The notes under the pieces: generated by a model
Database searches by the model: none
What the model saw: the letters and a program-made list of their open reading frames with translations, nothing else
Told to the model about the DNA's origin: nothing
Translations under genes and position numbers: made by a program
Part shown: piece by piece, positions 1 to 12,410 of the stretch
How the letters are laid out: each line of letters opens with the position of its first letter
How positions within the stretch are numbered: position 1 is the stretch's first letter
Source of the DNA: Alitta virens
Taxonomy: Eukaryota; Annelida; Polychaeta; Phyllodocida; Nereididae
Length of the DNA stretch: 64,000 nt
Assembly: GCA_932294295.1 (NCBI GenBank)
Contig: OW028584.1
Span: 33,365,969 to 33,429,968 of the forward strand
Direction: 5' to 3'

Positions 1-81
1 CTCAACCAAGTTTAACCAAACCTGCGTGGAATGTAACTATAGATTTGCATGTAATATGTCGATTTCTTTTCTTTTAAATAG

Positions 82-3000
82 AAACGACTTCTCACACTCG
101 AATCTTGAAAGACCTGCTGAAAGACTACGACAAGCGAATCATTCCTGTTAAAGACCCGAGACAGCCCCTGAATCTTTCTCTTGCTGTGACAATAGAAAAT
201 CTTGTGGAAGTGGTATGTATCACTCCTCATCGCATTCTTCCATTCCATATCACTCCTCATTCCTCATCTCTATTCCTTGCATGGATGAGTGCTGCTACCA
301 GTAGTAGTAGTACATGGGTTTGGCATGTGAAGGATAAACGCGTGGAAAACGCATGGTTTTTGCCTTATTAAAATGAGGTGAAAACCATGCGTTTATCCAA
401 ACGCATGGAAAACGCGCGTAGCACATTTGGCCATGTAGTAGTAGTGGTAAAATATATAAACATGAGGTATATGGAATTTGTGACTGAGGATCGAGCTCTG
501 CCGATATTACAATGCACACCGGTGGCAGGCCTGTTCAAGTATGAGTCTTTCACAACTCTGGGGAGTATATGGGTCATTCGACAGTGCACTTTTGGCTTTC
601 AAAAATCCATCACAATTATGACTTTTTATACATTCCAGTATAATTTCACCACAAGTTTACATTTAATTTTAATTTCATGGAGTACATTCAGAATTGCCTT
701 GAAGCTTTTTTTCTATGATAAATAGCTTCCTCATAAAATTGGTAACAGGAATGACGAAAATAGAAGTCACCCCCTGCCAATACAAACCCTTTGCTTTAAA
801 TAATGAAAGCTAGTTTTCCAATATGGAAGATAAGCAGACACGCTGAAGTCCCCCACTTGAAGGTGCATATAGACTTTCAAATCTTTGTCATATATCTAGA
901 GGCATTTTGATACCATGGTAACAGGAGAGACGTTAATTATGTGGACAAACTTAAACAAATGGATAATGCTACTAGAACTGCAAATATTTCACAATTTTTT
1001 TCACCAGTTGATTATATCTATGTTTATATCATAAATTAGTTTTAACTTACATTCATTGATTCAGAAATAGGGTGAAGAGCCATATAAAATGACTTTAAAT
1101 TAGGTGTAGGATATGCTGTTTTTTGCCAACTTTTACAGCAAAAAGTCATGACAGACTTCTGCAAAAATTTCTCGTGTGTTGGCCTGTTCGTCTGCCTGTC
1201 CTCATGTCACATTCACATAATTAAAACCATTTTTCATGCTGTAATCACATTTGAAATTCGAGAGAGTGGGGGGGGGGGGGGAGTACACCCTATCTATGTG
1301 GACTAAATCATGACCATCTTTAAATCATATTCAGAGATCAAATTCTGAAAGTAGCTCAATAATTGTTGGTGTGCCTACATTATTTTTTTGCAGGACTTTC
1401 AAAACCAGGACTTCGTCATCAAACTATGGGTGTCAATGGTAAGTATTATGTGAATGCTGTGCAGTTTAAGAACCTGAAATACTTAAGGGTTTCAGTCTTA
1501 AAGAGGCAAAATGTTTGTGTTCTGTTGTTTCGCATGAGGTGGCCAAATTTTACTGACATTGCAGAAATGGAAAGATGAATTCCTGTCTTTCAATGAATCC
1601 TATTACAATATCAAACGGCTCTTCTTGGACCCCAGTGATGTTTGGGTACCAGACGTTGAGTTCGTAACGAGGTATTGTGTCATTTTTATATATCTTTTTT
1701 TTAGCATTGTCTCAAATTGTAATCTTCATCTTCCTAAAGCCAATGTGCCCATCTTCGCGTAGCTACGCTATGGGCATTGCTAGATTTCATGGCAATGCCG
1801 TGGTTTTTTCCCGTCGGCCTCTAGCGGTGTACACACAAATAGATGCTTGACTAAGTAGGTCAGCCAATGCAAGCGATGCACCAGCGCTTCAAAATGCTCA
1901 ACCATCACTGCAGGCCACGTTGCTGTGGTAAATATAGATTCATCTCGTAAACAACAGCACTTATTTGGTGGTCCACAGATCACCGGGACCAATCAAACGG
2001 GGTAAAAACCACGCAGTCGAGCCCATATCTAGCAAGGCACACAATGTAGCCATGCGGAGGAGTGTGGCTTGCTTCAGGAAGATGGAAATCTCTGCAATAT
2101 CCTTTTTCTTGGAACATTTTACCAGTCAACAGCCCTTAAAAGTCCTGGGCCTTAATCTTGTGGCTAGGGTGGAAAAATTGGGTGAAGACCTCAAACCCCA
2201 GTGGCCAATACAGGACAATGCAGTTATGCCTGTTGTTTGTAGCTATTCCATATCTAGCCCCAGGCGTGAATGACTGTACCGGTCAACACTTTTTATTGTT
2301 AATATACCCAGAGAATAAATAAATTTATTGCTATTCAAAATTTGTGTAATGGTTCTGAGAGGAATGTGCCCCACCCAGGAATTGAACCTGGGACCTCAAG
2401 CATGGGAAGTGAGAGCGTTTACCATTACACCAAAGAGTCGCTCGTTTCACCGAACAACCCTGGCATCCAGTGCTGCAATGATGCAGTTTTGTCTGGGGAA
2501 CCATTGTAATGGTCTGTGAGAGGAGAGTGTCCCACCCAGCAATTGAACCTGGGACCTCACGCAGTTACTCGTTGGTGTGAGCATTTTACGTCCATGGTGT
2601 GAGGCTAAAACTCTGCTAACACCATTACATTTGTGTCGTTATGCATAACATAACTAACATTTTGGATGGTGGTTAAATGCTCATTATGAATACTGTTTGT
2701 TGGTCTTTCTTTTAGTTTGAATGATGCAGGAGAAGGCCTAGAAAAAAGTAAACATAAGGTGGTCATCGACTCTACTGGACAAGTAACCTGGGAGCCAGTG
2801 ATGCTGTTAAGAAGTTATTGTGCTTTCGAGGTGAGATTATTGAACTTTTCTGGAAATATTTTAAGACACAGTACAAATGTATATTATTACTGTAGTGGAA
2901 CACGCTAATCATTACGTGTGTGCTCTCAGCTTCAAGCTAAGCAACCTGATTAAACTATTGTTTGTTTGCGTTTTTCGAATATATTTGTCTAATAGCCTAC

Positions 3001-6000
3001 AGGCTGGCTTATGGTATTAAATGTCTAACAGTGAAATTGCAAATTAATTAGTTGTGTTTGCATTGAGTACACTCAATTCTTATAAATATTATGTTTAGAT
3101 TGTAGGAAAGTTTGTTTTAACTAAGGATAAATACATCCATTTCTGCTATTCATTTAGGATAAGATTTTCTAAACCAACATACAGCCTATCACCTACATGA
3201 TTTAATAAACAAGAAAATCCTTTCAAAAACAGGATTTATTCCGGTGGTTTGTAGCTGTTCTTACTTGTATATACCATAGCCAGAAGTGAATGACCTTGCA
3301 GGTTAAAATATTGTTTTATATGCACAGTACATTTTTTTGGGATCACAACTCCCAAACCCTTTATTTACGGAATTTTCCACCCAACAATGGATTCATCCAT
3401 CTTAAGGGAGGCAGGTTATCTCCAGTACTAAAGTATTTTCTCTTACTTGAATGTAAATATGTGCCACATGTTAATCAGCTGCAATTTTCATTCCTCTCGG
3501 GCTCATAGTATTCCGGAGTATGACTATGGCTGAGCCATTGTAGGTAATGAGGTCGCTTGGCTTGAAGCTCACGACACACAGTGTAATGAGTGTGTAGCTG
3601 TCAATCTCTGCAAAACGAAAGAACAGACTTAGATGATCATATTAGTTGTAACATCATTAAAAGAGACTCTAACTGTACTAGTTATATTTAAGAGAGACTT
3701 TGATGATCACACTAGCTGTAACATAGTTAAGAGAGACTTCAATACTCATACTAGTAGTGAGATCATTACGAGAGACTTCAATGATCATACTAGATGTGAC
3801 ATCATTTAGAGAGATTTGATGATAATACTAATGTAACTTTATAAGAAGATAATCTTAGTACTTTTAACATCATAATAAGAGAGATCCCACTAGTTATGAC
3901 ATGATTGTGTTTCATTTTGATTTTTCAAAGGCGGCAGCACAAGCTGCTGACTTTGTATGCTTCAGTCTTCGGAAGCCAGTGCGACGAGACGTTGTATCCG
4001 CTTTTACAACTAGGTCGGCGGCAAATTTGAAAATGTTTGTTAAGTCAATGGGCACGCAACAATAGTGTCTGTGTGCGCGATTCACTCCAGAAAAATGACT
4101 CTACACACTTAGCGTTTCGTCAGCAGTCAACGACTTGCTTCAGAGCTGTATACTTTTTGGTAGCATTTCGTTCAGTAGATGCATTTTGCACACTGTGCCT
4201 CTCCGATGAACAAGATGGCGAACTCCAACGGAAATGACCGAAGTTCACTGTATGGCTTCGTGCATGTTCGGGCAAGAGGCCCCCGATGGGGAAATCTTGC
4301 AGTGTCTTAGCGTTGATTGGTCGTTCAATTTTGAAAACCCACAGGGGGCCTCTTACCGTATTTTAATGTATTCGCGCATGCTCAGTGACGTGTCTAGACA
4401 GCTATGTACAGGGTGACCCAAAAAAAAGTTTTCACTCAGTTGATTGTTTGTATAATAGCCAATTAAGGTTGCTTTAACTTGGTTTCACGCTTCAGTGATT
4501 GCTTAAGGTCTCTTAATCCAGTTGCTAATCTCTCTTCACTCAACTACATGTGCTTGCTGTGAAAATGAAGAAAACTCTAGCTGTACCTGAATTACTGCGT
4601 GCCGGTCTGTCTCCTTCTGAGGTTGCAATACAGCTGGGAATATCAAGATGTGCGGTCTACAAAATCAAAAAGAAGTTAGAAGATACTGGAACAGACTCAA
4701 GAAAGCCTGGATCTGGTCGGCCCCGGTCGGCACGGACCAAAACCCTGATTAACAAGGTTAGACGACGCATCAAGTCCCATCCTGTGAGGTCCATGAGGAA
4801 GATGGCATCTGAGCTTGGTGTGAGTCGGTCCTCGATGCAACGGCTTGTCAAGAATGACCTCAACATGAAGTCCAGAGTCAGGGTGAAGGTACCACTGCTT
4901 ACTGAGGCTCAGCGGGAAAGTAGGGTCATCCGGTCCAAGGCATTGTTGAAGAATGTCAAGCATGCAGCGGCAGGTCGTGTCATCTTGTTCTCAGATGAAA
5001 AGATCTTCACTGTGGATGCCATATCAAACCGCAGCAATGATCGATGGATTGGGGCTGATCCTACAGATGTTCCTGACAATGTGAAGTATGCCAACACCAC
5101 AAAACATCCAGCTTCAGTCATGGTTTTCGGGCTGGTGTCCTCTGATGGCAAGAAGATGCCTCCAGTTTTAATTTCTTCGGGTGTGCGCATCAATACAGAT
5201 AGATATCTGGACATTCTGAAGGATAAAGTCAAGCCATGGATCCAGGCCAACTACCCTGAAGGGAATTACGTATTCCAGCAAGATGGTGCCCCTGCCCACA
5301 CTTCCAGAAGAACCCAGGAATGGTTAGATGCCAATCTGCAGGAATTGTGGACCAAGGATATGTGGCCACCCCAGAGTCCGGATCTCAATCCACTGGATTT
5401 TAGCATATGGGCAACTCTGGAGGACAGTGCCTGTAAGAAGCCCCACCCTTCAGTGCCAGCCTTGAGGAGGTCTATTGTGAGATCTTGGGACAAGATGACA
5501 GCATCCTACATCAAGAAGACCTGTCAAGCGTTCCGCAGGCGTCTGCAGGAAGTTGTGACTCTCAGGGGAGGACACATTGAGAAATAAAATGTCCAGTATT
5601 TGCTCTTTCCAATGCTGTATAGTTTGTGATTAAATTCTCATTGGGAGCTGATATCCATGGTGTTGAAGTTTTATTTATGCAAGTGTAAACTTTTTTTTTG
5701 GGTCACCCTGTAGGTCAATGCTACAAGACAACTAAATGTCTGATTAACACGGCTAATTTTGCAGTTTCGACAGAGAGTGGATACAGTTTTTGTTCAGAAA
5801 GGTATTCTATGACATTCTGGCTTTTATTTGATGTATACTTTGTGAAATTTGAATCAATTTTTGACGAGGTTATGCACTCCGGTCGTTGTGTTTAGCGAGC
5901 GTTTGCTTTGATAATGTCAGCTGAAAAAAACTCTTTCGGTCCGGCGAGTATTATCTGGATCTTCGGGAAGACTAAAATACACCTCTAATTACTAATCCGC

Positions 6001-8174
6001 AAGTCAACATGTATACAACAGTCCTCCAGCCGCCTTTGTTGCACATCTTATGTGCTCTAGTTCTAAATTATGCAGGTTCATGATCTACCCTTTGATACTC
6101 AAAAGTGCCTTTTGGCCCTTGGTTTCTGGGAGAAATCTACACAAGAAGTCCTTCTTCACAAAGGGCATAGATATAAAAATGTTTATGGAGGAACTAAGTC
6201 TGGGGTATGGTATCTGGAAAACGAGCCATGTTACATCTTCAATTATGAAGAGCAGGGCCTACAACATCTCCACTGCAATGTTGTACTGAAACGACGGCCT
6301 ATGTTTTATGTGTTCACTCAGGTTAGATTTTTATTATCTTTAAGAGATCAGCTGATCAGATTTTCCAAATTATATAAGAGTAGTCTCAGGTAGTATTCCA
6401 AATTATTATTTAGGAGATTATTCAAATAAACTTATAATTTTTCCGTAAATTATTCCTTACAATTGAAATAATTCATTATTATCTAGTTTAATTTTGCAGA
6501 TTGTTCCTCAAATATTTTTAACCACACTTTTCTTCAGAGTATGTCTTCAAAATGAAATAAGGTAATCCCTTGTTTATCCACCTTTTATGCAGATAGTTCC
6601 ATGTCTTTTGTTGCTGGTGGTTGGGTCATTCGCATTCCTTCTTCCTGTGGGTTCAGAAGACAGAATAACTCTTCTGATAACACTTCTTCTGGCGATGATG
6701 ATGATGGTAAATGTGGTGATGGGAGTAGTTCCCCCTACATCCGAAGGTGTTCCTTTCTTGGGTAAGATAGCTCTGATGGGCCTTAGTGGAAAATTTACTC
6801 ATTTTAGCAGCTGGGTGGCTTAATGGTTAAGGCTTCCACCAATTCCACATTGGCCAGCTCTACTGAACGTACTGGGTTCATTTCAATTCCCGGCCCGGGC
6901 ACTCTTTATAAGCTCCATCCCAGCTGGGTGGTCTAGTGGTAAGATGCTCGCCTGCTCCTCTGTAGGACCCGGGTTCAATCCCAGGCCCGGGCACCCTTCA
7001 TGAGCAACATCTCAGCTGGATGTCGTTTGGATGAGATGTTAAATTGGTGGTCCCTTGTACTCAGTTTCTATGCTGAAGCAAGTAAAAGATCCCGCCCATG
7101 GAGTATATGTTTAACATGAGTGGACTCCTCCTCTCTCTCGCCTCATCAATCAACCCTAGATAGTGGCAAGAACTTGCTTAGAGGGCTGCACTTCTCATAT
7201 CTATCTATCTATCTATCTATCTATCTGGATGTCAATTTAAGAGACGTTACATTCATTGTCTCTGCTGCGGCAGGTAAAAGACCCCACCTATGGGGTAAAT
7301 GGGTAACATGGTGTGGAATACAACCTTATCATCTCTTTTGATGCTAAGCTCCCGACCAGTAGTATTTTGACATGGAGGCATTTAAGCTAGTTAAATTATT
7401 CTCTTTTTCAGGGAAGTTTGTCATGATTTGCATTTTTCTTCTTGGTGCGTCTACTGCAATGACTGTCTTGGTGGTTGTAACGGTAAACAGGAGCAAGACT
7501 GAATCCTCAAAGAAAATGTCCAAGTTTCATGAATTTGTCATCTTTGTCTTTGGAGGTTTGATGTGTCGAAAGGTAAGAATTTTATGAGTAATATATAATT
7601 TTTGAAAGTAAGTGACTTCATCTGTCTGTATTCATTAAGACGACCTTAGCTGATGATGTTGCATTTCACTGGGATGTCTCCCAGTCACAATTACTGTTTC
7701 TAATACTTTGTATGTAATATTAATTTTTCAAATGTGTTGGGAAATTAATTATATCTGACTCTGACTGATCCAGGTATCTTTCATATAAAAATTGTCATTA
7801 CAAAGATAGGAAACTTGAAGTTAATTTGTACAGAGAGGAGTTTATATGACTTAGAAAGTTGGGGTTTGACCTGATGGTTACATCTATATCTATTTTGTGA
7901 CATGTATGTAAAAATAAGACCAAAAAACGAGTGGACATTTCTGTGGGATTTTACATACTATAATGATAGTTCAATTTGTGGAAATTTTGTATTTTTCTTT
8001 TATTTATTACAGAGAACAAAAGTTGCAGACGGTGCCAACACCAAGGATGACACAAGCAATGACTGTCAAGCATCTTGGCTAGATTTAGCGGTTGTATATA
8101 ACCGGTTGGGCTTTTGCATCTATATGCTAGTGGCAGTTTGCATTGTACTGTGGGTTGTAATCAATGCCGTTTGA
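82..8174 (+). CDS. Nicotinic-receptor-like Cys-loop ligand-gated ion channel subunit (5' partial)
   Basis: Spliced gene; the visible exons are 82-212, 1394-1438, 1565-1671, 2716-2830, 6076-6321, 6593-6761, 7412-7572 and 8013-8174. All junctions are AG/GT and keep one frame. The signal-peptide exon must lie left of the window. The extracellular domain shows the N-terminal LLKDYDKRIIPVKDP helix, the short 45-bp exon typical of nAChR genes, WVPD (loop A), and the Cys-loop with exactly 13 residues between Cys (SYC...QKC) containing LPFD. M1 starts IVPCLLLL, M2 follows SEDRITLL, and M2 ends VPPTS. M3 is in exon 7 and M4 in the last exon, ending VVINAV. The M3-M4 loop is short (about 45 residues). 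Loop C has no vicinal Cys pair, so it reads as a non-alpha-type subunit; the M2 entry (EDR where GEK is usual) suggests cation selectivity. It should act as a pentameric plasma-membrane channel; the ligand cannot be read from sequence. Confidence 0.9.
311..437. mobile_element. Palindromic MITE, copy 1 (TACATGGCC...GGCCATGTA)
   Basis: A 127-bp element almost wholly made of inverted repeats: ends TACATGGGTTTGGCATGTG and CACATTTGGCCATGTA, with internal palindromic AAACGCATGGAAAACGC motifs. It sits in the first visible intron of the channel gene, inside a short GTA-repeat tract (GTAGTAG on both sides). A second copy lies at 33426-33580. It is too small to encode anything. Confidence 0.75.
438..1393. 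other. Intron of the channel gene, no gene seen
   Basis: AT-rich intronic sequence between the first two visible exons. It holds a G run near 1267-1281. The short open frames here show no family resemblance and no splice logic of their own. Confidence 0.6.
2330..2600 (-). mobile_element. tRNA-derived SINE-like repeat (two heads)
   Basis: On the minus strand a tRNA-like A box (TGGTGTAATGG) and B box (GGTTCAATTCC) occur at about 2374-2440. The head resembles tRNA-Gly(CCC), but the 5' flank cannot pair with the acceptor end, so it is not a functional tRNA. A second related B-box segment (GAACCTGGGACCTCA on plus) is at about 2535-2560. Sits in a channel-gene intron. Confidence 0.6.
3623..3900. 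repeat. Degenerate tandem repeat, about 45 bp unit
   Basis: Roughly six diverged units built on GAGAGACTT-(C)AATGATCATACTAG-TGTAACATCATTA, with variable spacing, in the fourth visible intron of the channel gene. No coding potential. Confidence 0.7.
4409..5710 (+). mobile_element. Complete mariner-type DNA transposon (DD37D) with TA target duplication
   Basis: A 1302-bp element flanked by TA (4407-4408 and 5711-5712). The ends are perfect inverted repeats starting CAGGGTGACCCAAAAAAAAG; the right arm differs by one extra A in the homopolymer, and similarity continues to about 28 bp. It contains one uninterrupted transposase frame and lies in the intron between channel exons 2716-2830 and 6076-6321, same strand as the host gene. 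Near-identical ends and an intact frame imply recent insertion. Confidence 0.93.
4565..5587 (+). CDS. Mariner-superfamily transposase, DD37D (maT-like)
   Basis: 340 aa from the ATG at 4565, full family length. The N-terminal half has two helix-turn-helix segments (GLSPSEVAIQLGISRCAVYKI and the stretch ending VSRSSMQRLV) separated by a GRPR linker, which bind the inverted repeats. The RNase H-like catalytic part has D144 (FSDEKIF), D240 (FQQDGAPAHTS) and D278 (SPDLNPLDF); exactly 37 residues separate the last two Asp, which defines DD37D and is typical of the maT clade rather than Tc1 (DD34E) or classical mariner (DD34D). No stop or frameshift is visible, so it could be active. The open frame extends five codons upstream only through a GTG; the first ATG is preferred. 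Confidence 0.93.
   Translation: MKKTLAVPELLRAGLSPSEVAIQLGISRCAVYKIKKKLEDTGTDSRKPGSGRPRSARTKTLINKVRRRIKSHPVRSMRKMASELGVSRSSMQRLVKNDLNMKSRVRVKVPLLTEAQRESRVIRSKALLKNVKHAAAGRVILFSDEKIFTVDAISNRSNDRWIGADPTDVPDNVKYANTTKHPASVMVFGLVSSDGKKMPPVLISSGVRINTDRYLDILKDKVKPWIQANYPEGNYVFQQDGAPAHTSRRTQEWLDANLQELWTKDMWPPQSPDLNPLDFSIWATLEDSACKKPHPSVPALRRSIVRSWDKMTASYIKKTCQAFRRRLQEVVTLRGGHIEK
6810..7340 (+). mobile_element. tRNA-derived SINE (family B), tandem heads, ATCT tail
   Basis: Two tRNA-like heads in tandem: a degenerate one at about 6810-6900 and a good one at 6921-6993, with A box TGGTCTAGTGG and B box GGGTTCAATCCC. An unrelated body (ATGTCGTTTGGATGAGATG...) ends in (ATCT)n at 7197-7227. A further body fragment follows at 7228-7340. 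Other body copies are near 18150-18425 (-), 24489-24782 (+) and 51790-51830 (+). Sits in the intron between channel exons 6593-6761 and 7412-7572. Confidence 0.75.
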
Positions 8175-8900
8175 TATTTTAATGGCATTGAAGTCACCTT
8201 GCATAGTCGTGCGCACTGATTTAGTATGACAAAATGGGCCGATGCTGAACCGACACTGAGCTGATAACATGACAATACCTCGTTTTAAATCTTCATCACA
8301 AATTAATACCTATTCTGACCATGATATTTTTATGCCTATCTATGTAGTGACCATCTATGAAGAGTAAAATTTTCAAATTTAAAATTATAACTCTTTTTTT
8401 ATGGAATCCAATATGATATATATTATGTAAGGAAGAGTTAACTTTCCGTCTTAATATGGTGGAATGTAAAATTTATTGTGAACGCTACATGTTGCAACAT
8501 TATGAAGCACCTTATCTTGACACTATTCAGTAGTTTCTGGGATTTAAATTGAACCAACTATTGCCAAACAGTTTGGTATGGCCAAGTTCAGCTTGATAGC
8601 TATAGTTGAACAATCTTCATCAACAACAAAAAATTATCAAGACTTGTGTCTATCATACTCTATGTCTCTAAATGTCTATGCCTATATCTGAATGCTACTG
8701 TGTCTGAAGCTTAGTCAGTTTATATGATCAGTTGCCAGAGGCAAACATAATGATGAGATGATAAGGCGTTGAGTCCACACCATTATACTTAGACTCAGAC
8801 AAGTATTATTTCCTATACATATACAAAGAAACGGTATATACAGGTGTAGACACCCCTAAGATAATTTCTTATCGCTACCGGGGTGCAACTTTCCTGCACT
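8175..8900. other. 3' flank of channel gene with SINE fragment
   Basis: AT-rich 3' region after the channel stop codon. At about 8705-8795 is a fragment (TTTATATGATCAGTTGCCAG, then AGGCAAACATAATGATGAG) that recurs near 18225-18290 and 42115-42175, so it is part of a dispersed repeat. No gene seen. Confidence 0.55.
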
Positions 8901-8981
8901 CTAACAGTAAGCTAAAGAGCAGCTGCCCACCAGCCACGTGCTAGTAGGCGAGGTAGTTGTGTACCGAGATTGTAATACTAT

Positions 8982-9448
8982 ACTAGTGGCAAACAATAGC
9001 GCTGGCAAGTCCTCATTTCTGTGACTGCTGGGGGCATTGCAATGGCGAAAGTTTAGTAAATGAATACAGAGTTTTTTGTGCTTGTTGATGTACTTCTTGG
9101 GCGTTCTACTGTCAGATTCCGAGTGGACAAAAAACCAGTCTGTGTAAAGAGCTATCAGCGCCGAATCGCACTGATGCGCCCTCTTGTGTATATTTACCAC
9201 AAAAACATGAACTAGCGAACGCGAATTTGAAAATGCTCTTGAAAAGGATGTTTCCACTGGCTTTTTCAGTAAAATCTGTATACAAGTCGATAGTTAAGAG
9301 AGTCATACTCCTGTACATAACGACAAAATAAGGTATGCTAACGTTTTTATTGAGGAAAAAAGTCGTAAAATGTCAACTTCCAAGAATTCCTATACAACTC
9401 GTTCTGACCCTACATCGCATCTAATGCCATGTAGGTCGGTTCTGGCTA
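8982..9448. mobile_element. Partial copy of the TAGCCAGAACCGACC TIR element
   Basis: Closely similar to 13732-14200: shared GTCCTCATTTCTGTGACTGC, GATGCGCCCTCTTGTG and the terminal GGTCGGTTCTGGCTA. Only the right arm is present, so it is a truncated or solo-arm copy. It lies between the channel and amylase genes. Confidence 0.75.
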
Positions 9449-9884
9449 AGTATTGAGTAACCCTTAAGTGGATCTCAGTGGATCAAACTGATAAACCTAA
9501 CACATATTAATGTGACTATATAACATACATTTTATTTATTTAACGTGATTTTGCCATTTGATAAGTTAAGGCCCAGGGGCCAGAGGGCACCTTGGGTGTG
9601 TCATGATAATAATGATTTGCATAACGATATTATTGTAATATATATGGTTTGGTTTACATGGCTCGTTTTCTTGCTATTTATGCATGGTGTTTCTGCATGA
9701 AATTCATAAGGGAAGAGGCTTGGATTATGCCTGTGCAGCTCATGGTGTTTTCTTTAATTAAAAAAGTCACTTGAAGGAGATACGATATAAAGACATGTAT
9801 TGATCTGAGTACAGGTTTATTTCCCCAACTTCCGCAAGAAGATTCACAAAAAATCAAGGTAAGGTGATTAAGTAGCAAGACACA
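9449..9884. other. Intergenic region 3' of amylase
   Basis: A TTTATTTATT-rich stretch near 9530-9640 (GGCCCAGGGGCCAGAGGGCACC) resembles the 3' tail of an inverted non-LTR element, but no coding part remains. Otherwise this is the 3' flank of the minus-strand amylase gene. Confidence 0.4.
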
Positions 9885-12410
9885 TTAGACGTGGATTGCA
9901 AAATATGGATCTGCATCATTAGGGACACGAATCTCAGCCCAGCCATTGGAGACTCTTACACTACCGCGACATGATGAATTATCTCCACAGGGTGGTCTGT
10001 TATTTTCACAGGTGATAACGTCGCAGTAGTCACCGTCTGGCAGATTGACATGGAAATTTTGGTCAAGTGTGTGTTGCTCATTGTTAATGATTATGTAGCC
10101 CTTGTTACTGCGCCCAAATGCTATTGCGTGGTAGCCATTATCCCACCAGTTCACCACGGGTGTCCCTGCCACAGCATTGTGGAATTTGACCATGTTGGTA
10201 ATCTGGCGCCAGCGGTGTTCACAAACGAAGTTGTCAAAGCAACGAACGTCTTCTGTGTTGCCATTGCTATCAGATGGTGGTCCTACCCAGTCATTTTTAT
10301 CTTGACCATTCTGGATGTCCCTTGGCCAGTAATAACTGCTCATAATTCTGACATACCCATATGGCCATGCTAGTTCAAATGCGTTTGCCATTTTGTACTG
10401 ATGGGCCTCGAAGAAAGTCAGAATTCGACTGAAACCACCTGCTCCATGTCCTCGCTGGTTATCATGATTGTCAACAAAAGCCACGGCACTCAAGCCAGCC
10501 ATAAAACCCCAGCCTTCTCCAAAGTTCTTAAGGTAGGCTAAACGTTGGCCAGAATTTTTGCGGAAAACATCTCCCAGACTCATGCCGTATTTGAATTCTG
10601 TGACTCTTGAGAAAGGAGTGTATTCTCCAAATGAAATGGCTTCACCACCGAAATCGATAACCTCTGTGAAAATAAAAGGCTTAGTATTAGCAGGGAACCA
10701 TTCTGTGTTTAGGTTACTTAGCCTATTAAGGAAGCCCTGAAGATGGTGTGGGAACATGTGTTTAGATGCATCCAAGCGGAAACCAGCAACTCCCCAACCA
10801 ATGAGCTTATTCATGAACTCAACAATCTTGTCATCCACGTATTGGTAACCATGACGCAAATCACGAAGTCCAGACAGACGGCAGTAGCGAACTTCATCAG
10901 CATTGTTGTAATTGTGAATCTCAAGGTCAGCAGTGTGACATTGGAAGCGCCCATGGAAATCATCAGGACCAAATGGAACTCCTGGGAACATGAGCGTGTC
11001 TCCGTTGAAGTCACTGCCGGCTGATCCTTTTCCCCAGCCTCCACCTGTCATGTGATTCACCACTATGTCTGCATAGATCCTATGAAAGAATGGGAAAAGT
11101 GTGTTGTAACTGTTCAAGTTCAACAATGTTGAATTTGAGAAGGGCATGAGACCAAAATGGTTTTTTTTTGCATCAAGACTATTTGACTAACAAACATTTA
11201 AATATTTACCATACACCAACAGCGTTGCATCTTTGAACCATATCTTTGAACTCAGCCTCAGAACCACTCCTGCTGTCCATTTTGTAGGACACTGGTTGGT
11301 ATCTTTGCCACCAGGGGTGGGCTGGATTGGTGTTTAGCCGATGCTCATTAGGTGGTGAAATCTGAAATGATAAGATTTAAAGATTTTAATAGTGAATAAT
11401 CATATTAAATCTATTTAGTCTGTAATAAAATCCAATGACATGCCTTAAAACGGTTCAACATGAATAAATAATATAAAACGATTTTGTAGCTGAATACTAG
11501 ACTTTGCTATGTCACGCCCGGGATGTAAATTCATGTACAGCTTACTAGTAGTTCCAGGTGCTTCTACTAGTGGCAATGTTGTTCTGTGGATGCACTGCAA
11601 CCAGAAGCGTGATCCCGATCATTGTTGAATGCAGAAGTCGCTAGCGGTTAGTTTTTAGGGCATGGCAAATATTTGAAAATGATACTGGCAAAAAGCCCTT
11701 GGGGTTGCCAAAGTAAAGCTAGATTTTAATCATAAGAATGGGGCATTGAGTCATGACGATACTAAAAAGTGAAGAACCTGCAAGATCATTTCCGGTCGGC
11801 AAAGATAGCTGTGCGTGGAGCTGGGCACAGTGACCTTTGCTCTGAATGGGCTGATTTTGTGTGGTTTTTCGACTCGTTTTTCATTGGTTGCAACAAAAGC
11901 TTACACAATCAGAGAAGGCCTTACAAATGCAGCCTTATTTGGAATATGGTGTCATAACATCGTAGTGAAAGCTGGTGTCTGATTGGCCAATATGTTTTTT
12001 CTGCCAGAGGACAGCGCCTGCAAGACCTTCCATTGGTCCAGCAATGACTATTGCCAGCTGTTATTCTAGATGGCGACAGTTGCAATCCTCTGAAATAAAG
12101 CCATTCAGGGCGAAGGTCGCTGTGCCAACTCCACACTCGTTGATCTTTGCCAGCGGGAAAATGCTGCAGGATGCTCTTGCGCAACAAACATTTGTAATTT
12201 ATGTGCTTCAATTATCATAAATTCACTTACCTGGACAGCACAGAAGCCATTGTGAGCGAGGAAGTTCTCGCATTCGTTGGCAATGTCATTCCACTTCCAC
12301 TCGAACAAATGCACAAAGACGTCCTTTCCATCTTTGCAGTAATAATTGCCAAAATATTGAGCACTAGATTGTGCTACGAAAAGAGTTGCAACAACAATCA
12401 GGGACCGCAT
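9885..12410 (-). CDS. Alpha-amylase, secreted, GH13 (animal type)
   Basis: Three exons on the minus strand: 12231-12410, 11210-11361 and 9885-11079; the frame stays open through both GT/AG junctions and gives 508 aa, normal for animal alpha-amylase. Residues 1-17 are a signal peptide and the mature chain would begin QYFGN. The (beta/alpha)8 barrel shows [17 protein letters not shown] (nucleophile D214), [10 protein letters not shown] (acid/base E250) and [12 protein letters not shown] (D317). The chloride-site residues R212, N315 and R355 (VRIMSS) are all kept, so the enzyme should be chloride-activated. The C-terminal beta domain ends DPYFAIHV. It hydrolyses alpha-1,4 bonds of starch and glycogen, presumably in the gut. 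No disabling change was found. Both introns are short, and intron 1 (11362-12230) holds no recognised gene. Confidence 0.96.

Noticed and set aside
2374..2440. Functional tRNA-Gly gene on the minus strand
   Set aside because: A and B boxes are present but the acceptor stem cannot form and the sequence is part of a repeated unit; treated as SINE.
4550..4564. Transposase start at 4550
   Set aside because: That codon is GTG; the first ATG in frame is at 4565 and gives the normal family length.
4657..5493. Minus-strand frames over the transposase
   Set aside because: Shadows of the intact sense frame with catalytic motifs.
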